DNA from: Dyella sedimenti
GTDB lineage: Bacteria; Pseudomonadota; Gammaproteobacteria; Xanthomonadales; Rhodanobacteraceae
Direction of reading: 5' to 3'
Length of the DNA stretch: 64,000 bases
Assembly: GCF_022760995.1 (NCBI RefSeq)
Contig: NZ_JAKWJO010000003.1
Span: 1 to 64,000, forward strand
The position numbers and the translations under genes were made by a program. The first letter of the stretch is position 1. Each line of letters opens with the position of its first letter. The notes below the pieces were generated by a model. The model ran no database searches. It was not told where the DNA came from and worked only from the letters and a program-made list of their open reading frames with translations. This document shows, in pieces, positions 29,401 through 38,400 of this stretch.

Positions 29401-32400
29401 CGTCGGCCAGTTGCTGAGCTCGGTCGCCACGCCGGCCAGCGGGCAGGGGGCGGCGCGTACCACCAGCGCGACCTACAACGCCTTCGGCGACACGCTGACG
29501 ACGACGGACGGCAACGGCAAGGGCACCACCTACACCTACAACGCGCTCGACCAGCGCGTGACCGCCACCGATCCGCTCGGCAACACCACCTATACCTATT
29601 ATGACGCCGATGGGCGGGTAGCCTACGTCGTGCAGGGGCAGCCGCAAGGCGGCGTCGCCAACAAGCAGGGAGCAGTCACCGCCTATACCTACAACGCGTT
29701 CGGGCAAGTGGCCACCAGCCGCCAATACGCGGGCCTGCTGACGCTTGCCACGTCGGGATCGAGCAGCGGCAGCACCCTCAACGTCAGCACCGCCACGACC
29801 GCCCAGCTGGGCACGGCGGCGTCGGCCCTGGCCAACGCCAGCCTGGACACCACGACGACCTACACCTACACGCTCGATGGCCAGGTGGCGGGCACCATCG
29901 ACGGGCTGGGCTATCACACCGCGAGCAAGTACGACGCCTTCGGCGACCTGATCCAGCAGCAACAGCAGCTCAGCGCCCCGGGCAGCGCGTTGTCCACCGC
30001 CAACAGCACGATCACGAACTACACCTATGACGTGCGCGGCGAGCGCACCGGCGAGGCCGACGGGGCCGGCACCAGCGTGGCGCGCAGCACGTCGGTCACC
30101 TACGACGCCTTCGGCCGCATCACCAAGACCACCGACGCGCGCGGCAACAGCACGACCTACACCTACGACGGGCTGGGCCGCCAGGTCAGTGCGTCGCAGA
30201 CGGTCCAGGGCGTGGCGCGCACGACGCACGCCACCTACGACGCGTTCGACCGCGTGGTGACCCAGACCGATGCGGCGGGCAACGTCACCGCCTACCAGTA
30301 CGACCTGCTCAATCACAAGACCACCGTCACCACGGCGGACGGCGTCAAGCTCGTCACCGCCTACGATGCCTATGGCGATACGCTGACCGTCACCGACGCC
30401 GCCAACGACATCACCACGTACACCTACGATGGCGACGGCAACCTGCTGACGACCAAGGATGCGCTGGGCAATACCAGCACCAACCAATACGACGCCGACG
30501 GCCACCTGACGCAAACCACCGACGCGACGGGCCACGTCGTCACCTACAGCTATGACGCCAGCGGCCGGGTATTGACCCGGACGGTCGATCCGTCGGGCCT
30601 GAACCTGAAGACCACCTATGCCTACGACGGCATAGGGCGCCAGCTGAGCGTGACCGACCCGGCCGGTTCGGTCACCACCTACAGCTACGACGCGGACGGC
30701 GACGTACTGACCCAGGTGCAGGATGCCGGCACCGGCAAGCTCAATCTCACCACCACCTATAGCTACGACGGCGAGGGCAAGACCCTCACGGTAACGGTGG
30801 GCGCGGGCACCTCGGCCGCGCGCACCACCCAGTACGTGTACGACAACCTCGAGCGGCTCAGCCAGCAGATCGTCGATCCGTCGGGGCTGCATCTGGTCAC
30901 GAGCTACGCCTACGACGGCAACGACAACCTCATCAGCGTCACCGATGCCGACGGTCACGTGGCACGCACGGTCTACAACGAAGCCAACGAGGCGGTCGTC
31001 TCCATCGACGCTGCCGGCGCGGTGGTGCAGACCACCCACGACGCGGATGGACGCGTCACGTCCGTGCACGCCTACGCCACGCCGCTGAGCAGCACGCAGC
31101 TGAGCGCACTGGGCAGTGCCCCGACCCTGGCGCAGGTGCAGGCCGATCTCACGGCGACCAGCGCCGACCAGGTTTCCTATACCGCGTACAACGCCGAAGG
31201 CCAGGTGCGCTACAGCATCGACCCGATGGGTTATGTCACTGAGACGCGCTACGACGCCGAGGGCCGGGTCAGCGAGGTGCTGGCCTATGCCAACGCGGTA
31301 AGCGTGTCCGGCACGCTGGCGACCTCACTGCAGCAGGGCACGGCGCTGGGTTCCATGGCATCGCTGGTGAGCGGGGCCGGCAATACCGACGCCAATGCCC
31401 ATGCCACGCTGCACTTGTACGATGCGGACGGGCAGGAGCGCTTCACTGTCCAGCAGAACACTGTGAACGGCCAGTTGGTGGGCGTGGTGGCGGAGCAGCG
31501 CTACGACGCGGCGGGCCGTGTGCTGGTATCGATCAGCTACGGCAGCACGCTGGTACTCTCCAGCAGCCAGGCCTTGAGCGCCCAACTGTCCACCAGCAGC
31601 GTGACGCAGTCGCTGGCCAGTGCGCCGAGCCACGTCACCTACAGCGTCTACGACAATGCCGGCCGCCTGCGCTACACGGTCGATGCGACCAACCATGTGA
31701 CCGAAACCCAATATGACGCCGATGGTCGCGTCACGGCCACCATTGCCTACGCCAATGCCATCACGCTGCCCAGTTCGCAGACCATGGCGAACCTGGCCAG
31801 CGCCGTCAGCGCCACCAACAGCGGCACCACCGGCGCCCGCATCAGCAAGAGCACCTACGATGCCGCCGGCCGTGTCACCGCCACGGCCGACGCCATCGGC
31901 ACCAACGCCAGCTTCCAGTACGACGCCACGGGCCTGCAGACGGCGCGCGAGGACCGTGACGGCCACTGGACCTATGACAGCTACGACAAGGCGGGCCGCA
32001 AGACGCTGGAGCAGAGCCCCGCGGTCACCGTGGGCAGCTACAACGCCAGCACCGGCGCGTTCCAGACCGCCACGCAGTACCTGTATACCTCCTACAGCTA
32101 CGATGGCGCGGGCAACGTCACGGCCATCAGCCAGGGGGCAGGGCCGGACAGCGCCCATATCACGGCGGCGACCACGACCACCTATGGCTACGACGCGCTG
32201 GGTCACCAGACCAGTACCACCTATGCCGGCACGGCCGCCACGCACGTGGTCTACAACGCGCTTGGCCAGGCCGTGGTGGACCAGGACGCCAACGGGCACT
32301 ACCAGTACAACGTCTACAACACCGACGGCGAGCTGGCCTACAGCGTCGATGCCGATGGCTACGTCACCGCCAGCACCTACGATGCCTATGGCAACCAGAC

Positions 32401-35400
32401 CAGTACCAAGCGCTACGCCACGGCGCTGAATACCGGCGCCATCACCGGCTGGAGTGCCGGGCAGCCGCTGAGCCTGGCCCAGGTGCAGCAGGGCCTGGTC
32501 GCCTCCGGCAGCGACCGCACCCTGACCACCAGCTACAACCAGCTCAACCAGAAGACCCAGGTCCTGCAATCGGCCATTGCCTATGACCTCGCCATGGGGC
32601 CGATGGCCGGCACGGCCATGGCGGCGGCCTCCCCGACCACCACCTACACCTATGATGCGTACGGCAACCTCACCAGCACGTCGGTACTGGTCCAGGGCGC
32701 CAACGCCACCGGTGACAGCAACGCCACCCCTGCCATCTGGGCGACGACCTACACGTATTACGACGCCCTGAATCGCGCCGTGATGACGGTGTCGCCCGCC
32801 GGCAGCTATACCAGCCCGCAGGGCTACGTCACCACCACGGCCTACGATGCGTTCGGCGACGTCACCAGCACCACCCAGTATGCGACGGCGATCAGCACCA
32901 GCGGTATCACCACGGCGACCAAGCCGGGCGTGCCGTCGGCGGGAACGCAGGCGACGGGTTATGACCGCACGACCGCCTACAGCTACGACGCCATCGGCCG
33001 CAAGCTGAGCGAGACGGACACCGGCGAGTTCAGCGACGTCAACGGTACGCCGGGCATCACCACCGGCAGTTCGGTGACCAGTTACACCTACGACGGGGAA
33101 AACCGTGTCCTGACGGTCACCGTCAATGGCATGAAGACCACCACCGCCTACGATGCGGCGGGGCGCGTCACCAGCGTCACCGCGCCGGCACGCCAGGTGC
33201 TGGTGAGCAACTGGCAGACGCTGCTGCAACAAAGCCCCACGCTGGACCTGACCAGCAGCAGCCTCTACACCACGGCCAGCCCGGTCACCAGCTATGTCTA
33301 CGATGCGCTGGGCCACGTACTGAGCACCAACGTGTCGGCGGGTGGCCAGTCGCAGCAGACCTGGTCCTACTACAACGCCCTGGGCCAGCAGGTGGAACAG
33401 CTCGACGCCAACGGCAACGCGCATTACACCAGCTACGACAACAACGGCAACATCACTGGAGAAAGCTATACGCTGACCAACAACGGCACGTCCGTCACGG
33501 TCACGAGCACCTATGGTTACGATGCCGACAACCAGCAGCTGACATCCATCACACAGCGCTCGGGGCAGTCCGGGTACGACAGCTACACCCAGGTCAAGTA
33601 CAACGCCTTCGGCGAGGTGATTGCTCGGGGCGACAACAAGGGCTACGAGGCCACCTACACCTACGACAACGTGGGCAACCAGATCGCCGCGCCGGACGCC
33701 AAGAGCGGAGCCGTCCACAGCTATGGCTATGACCTGGCCGGCCAGCTGATCGTCGATGCGACCGTCGTCACCGGCGGTGGCGCCACCACCTTTGTCCATA
33801 ACTGGCTGGATCTCGCGGGCCATACCGTGCAGCAGCGTACGCCAAGCACCTCGGCGGCCAGCGGGGTAGGCACCCCGATGCTGCTGCGCAGCTACGATCG
33901 CTGGGGCAATGTCCTGTCCTATACGGATGCGGCGGGCAACGTCACCCAGTATCTCTACGACAGCCACAACACGCTCATCCGCGAAATCGAGCCGAACGTG
34001 CAGGTCGTCTCGGCCACGGGTGCGCGTACCTGGCAGACGCCGACCAAGAACTGGTACTACAACGTCAGCGGCCAGTTGATCGGGGTCACCGACGAGAACG
34101 GCAACAGTACCTGGAACACCTACGACGGGGCCGGCAACCTCACCATCACCCAGGATGGCGCAGGCAACAAGACCTATACGGCCTACGACGCGCTGGGGCG
34201 TGCCGTGGCGCAGCAGACGCCGCCGGCCAATACGGCCACCGGGCCGGTTGCCCACATCACCTACACCAACTACGACAACCTCGACCAGGCGGTGCAGCAA
34301 GGCGATTTCCTGCTCAACAGCGCAGGCACGGCCCGTACCCAGCAGGCGCAGGAAACCTACGTCCTCAATACCAATGGCGACCGCACCCAGGTGACCGACG
34401 CGCTGGGCAATACCAGCTACTACACCTACGACAGCCAGCACCGGGTACTGACCAGCCAGACGACGATCCAGCACCAGAACGGCTGGCAGGAAACCGTCGC
34501 CTACGATGCCAACGGCAACAAGGTCAGCGATACCGACGCCAACGGCAACACGCAGACCTGGGTGTACGACTACTTCGGGCGCGTGACCTCCCACGTCGAC
34601 CTGAGCGGCGCCACCACGACCTATACCTACGACGCCAGTTCCGGCCTGCTCGTCAAGGAGACCAGCAACTGGGCACCGACGGGTCAGAGCAATCCCGGCT
34701 ACCTGCCCGGCATATTGACCGGAAGCGGCAGCGAGCAGGACTACACCTACTACGCCGATGGCCAGCTGCAGCAAGTGACCCAGAAGACTGGCGGCACCAC
34801 CGCGCAATGGGACACGTACCAGTACGACGCCAACGGCAACCAGACGGTGGATGCCACCTACACCACCGATGGCGCCGGCCAGACGGTGCATACGGAAACC
34901 ATCACCCAGTACGACAGCCACAACCGCCTGGGCATGGTGACGACGGAGAACCCGGACAACGGTTCCCTCAGCACGCGCACCGTCTACAACTACGACGCCG
35001 TGGGCAACCGGCGCGCGGTATTCGTGCAAAGCGCCTATGGCAACGCCACCGCTATCAGCGGCAACGGCGGCGCCCCGACCACCGGTGGGGTAGGTACGCA
35101 GACGGCCACGCCAGGGGCGGCCTGGAGCTCGAACATTGCGGGGGCGTTCACCGACAACGTCGGCTTCGGGCTGACCTTCACCGCCACCGGGTTGCCGAGC
35201 TGGCTGTCGCTCAACACCCAGGGCGTTTTCAGCGGCACGCCGACCACGGCGGGCAGCTGGACCGTGGCCGTGACCGCGACGGACGTCAACGGCAAGAGCG
35301 TGACCACCAACGTGGTGGTCACCGTGCCCGTAGCGGCGCCAGTGTTCACGGCGGGTGCCGCCAACCAGATCGGCGGCGTGGGCGGCGCGCTCAGCTTCAC

Positions 35401-38400
35401 CGTGCCCGGTGCGACCGATCCCAACAATGCCTCGCTGACCTACAGCGCCAAGCTATCCAGCGGCGCGGCACTGCCGTCGTGGCTGAGCTTCAATGCCAGC
35501 ACGCACGCCTTTACCGGTACGCCCGTACCGGGCAGCGTCGGCAGCTACAGCATCGCCGTGACGGCGACGGCCGCCAATGGCGGCGTGGCGACCGAGACGT
35601 TCACCCTCACGGTGCAATCGACGCCGCCGGTCATCAACGGCACGCTCAGCAACCAGACGGTCTATGGCACGCGCGCCTTCTCGTTCGGCTTCTCGACCAG
35701 CACGTTCTATGAGAGCGATGGCGATACGCTTTCCTACAGCGCGGGCAGCTACCAGTACCTGCAGGTGCCCGGCACGGAGGTCGATTCACCCCTGCCATCG
35801 TGGCTAACCTTCTATCCCAACTCGCTCACGTTCAGCGGCACGCCGCCGCAAAGCGCCGTCGGCCAGACCTTCAACATCTACATCCAGGGCACGAACCCGC
35901 AAGGCCAGTTCGTCAAGGGCTATTTCAGCATCACCGTGGCCCAGTACGTGGAACCGGCGCCGGTCTACAATGGCAATCTTCCCAACGTCAATGGCGTCAT
36001 CGGTAGCTCCATAGCTATCAATCTTCCGTCGAATGCCTTCGTGCAGCCGGATGGCGGCGCGCTGACTTATACGGGATACGTGCTGATACCGGAGCATCAA
36101 GTCGACTATTGGAATTCCACGCACACAGACGACATCCTGAAGGATGTGCCAGCGCATTGGGTATCCCTCGATGCGGTCGGATTGGCTGTCAATGCAACGA
36201 CCGGCCAGGTTACGGGCACACCGCTCGTTCTCGATTACAACTACGGTGATACGGGATCCATCTACTACAACCTCGGCACCTCGAGCTCGCCCAGCTACCA
36301 GATCGAGATCGTGGCGACCAATGCCCAGGGTGGAGCTGTCTCAGGCACCTTCACGCTGAGCAGCAGCATTCCGGTACCCGTGGTGGTGGGCACCCTACCG
36401 ACGGTGACGACCTCGCCAGGTAGCGGCGGGGTCTATCCGATTCCACTCAATGTGTTCTCCGACCCCTCCCGGACGGGCATGACCTATACGGTCACGGCCC
36501 CGAGTTGGATGACGATTACCGGGACTGAAATCAGCTGGAGCGGGGTACAACCCGCCGGCACGTATACCGTCACGATAAAGGCGACGAATGCCGGCGGCAG
36601 CACCACCACGTCGTTCTCCGTAGTCGTGCCGGAAGTGGCGCCGCAGTTTAGTGGGGGGCCATACTACTTCACGGCCACGCAGGGCACGGGCTTCGCCTAT
36701 CAGGTCCCCGCTGCGACGGACTACAACGGCGACGGTATCTCCTACAGTGCCAGCGGCATACCGGGCGGGGTGGGGTTCGACCCATCCAGCCGCACCTTCA
36801 GCGGCACACCCAGTACGGCCGGCACGTACTACATCACGGTCACGGCAACGGACAGTTTGGGTTACGCGGGCAGCACCACCCTCGTGCTCACCGTCAATCC
36901 GCCCGCCAACCAGCCGCCGGTCTATCACGGTGGCCTCGGCACGATCGTTTTCACGGCGGGCACGACGAACTACTGGTCCCTGCCCGCCAATACCTTCACC
37001 AATCCCTCCGGCCGTGCATTGAGCTACAGCTTCAGTGGCATCGGCAGCGGTGGCATCTACGGCACGTGGAGCATGAATTCCTCCACGGGGCAGATCACTG
37101 CCACCATCCCCAGTAACCGCAACGAGCTGAATGGTTCGATCACCATTACCGCCACGGACCCGGCGGATGGGCTGTCGGTCAGCGTGACGCTGAGCGTGGA
37201 GATCGACGGCAACGGCAAGGGCGTGCCGACCTTGGTGGCGACGCAGGCGCAGGCGCAGGTGGCGCCGAGCCCGAACGTGCAGTCGTACTGGTTCACCTAC
37301 GATGCGGACAACCGGGCGGTGGTGGTCGATGGCGTGCTGCAGAACGGGCAGGTGACCATCGCCAACAACGCCGGCTATGCCAACCAGTACGATGCGGCCG
37401 GCAACGTGGCGCTGGTGAACACCGTGCGCGTGAACGCGCTCACGGGGACCTACACCGACACGCAGAAGAATACCTACGACCTGCGCAACGAGCTGGTCAT
37501 GACCGCCACGGCGTCGGGCACCATCACCGAGCGCAAGAGCTATGACGCGGATGGCCATGCGCTGCTCGATGCGAGCTACTACGGCGATGGCTCCTCGGGC
37601 GTGGTGGGTGGCCCCTCGGGCGAGCCGGACATCCTCAACTGGACCGGCTGGCTGGCGGGGGCGCAGCTGTACACCTACAACGCGGATGGTCAGCTGACCG
37701 CGCAGGCCACCTACAACCGCTACGACAGCGACTGGCGCGACGAGGCCTACCAGCTGCAGCAGCGTGGCCAGCTGCCGGATGAGACCGACCTGACGGCCGG
37801 TGCGGCGCCGGGCGCCACGAGCGACGGGCCGCTCCAGCTCGGCTCGGTGACGCAGTACACCAGCTTCGACCACGTGGGCAACGTGGTGACCTATACCTAC
37901 AGCCAGCCGGCGCAGCCCAAGGCCACCTCGCCACAGGGTGTCGACGGGGCCGGCACGCCAGCCTACGGGGCCAACTACACCGTCAACTACCTCAAGAAGG
38001 ACGGCTACCTGGAGCAGAGCACCACCGGTACGCCGACGGTGTCCGGCTACGTGGCGGCGACGGACACCAGCTATTACGACGCGTTCGGCCGCCGTCTCGC
38101 GGTGGCGCAGAGCAGCCAGCTGTCGACGGGCACGGCGCAGAACACGGCCAGCGTGTTCGCCTACGACGCGGCGGGGGAGATCGTGCAGCGTCGGGTGGGC
38201 AGCACCAGCAACGGCACCTTCACCGTCTACGGCAGCTTCGACGTGGACCACTACAGCTATGCCCAGGGCCAGCAGATCGGCGACGTGGACGAGGGCGGCG
38301 GCATCCATACGGCGGACACGCTGACGGGGTTCAGCAGCGGGGACAGCACGCAGAGCTACACGGTGCAGTCGGGCGACACGCTGGAGAGCATCGCCCAGTC

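Noticed and set aside
26531..31069. A 1512-codon open frame on the minus strand opposite the RHS gene
   Set aside because: It is the shadow of the repetitive, GC-rich YD codons. The product is low-complexity with no family pattern, and similar shadows recur at 31325-35029 and 36395-38308.
26900..35000. Possible CRISPR or minisatellite array because of short recurring words
   Set aside because: The repetition is codon-level YD repeats (TACGAC and similar) without constant repeat and spacer lengths.
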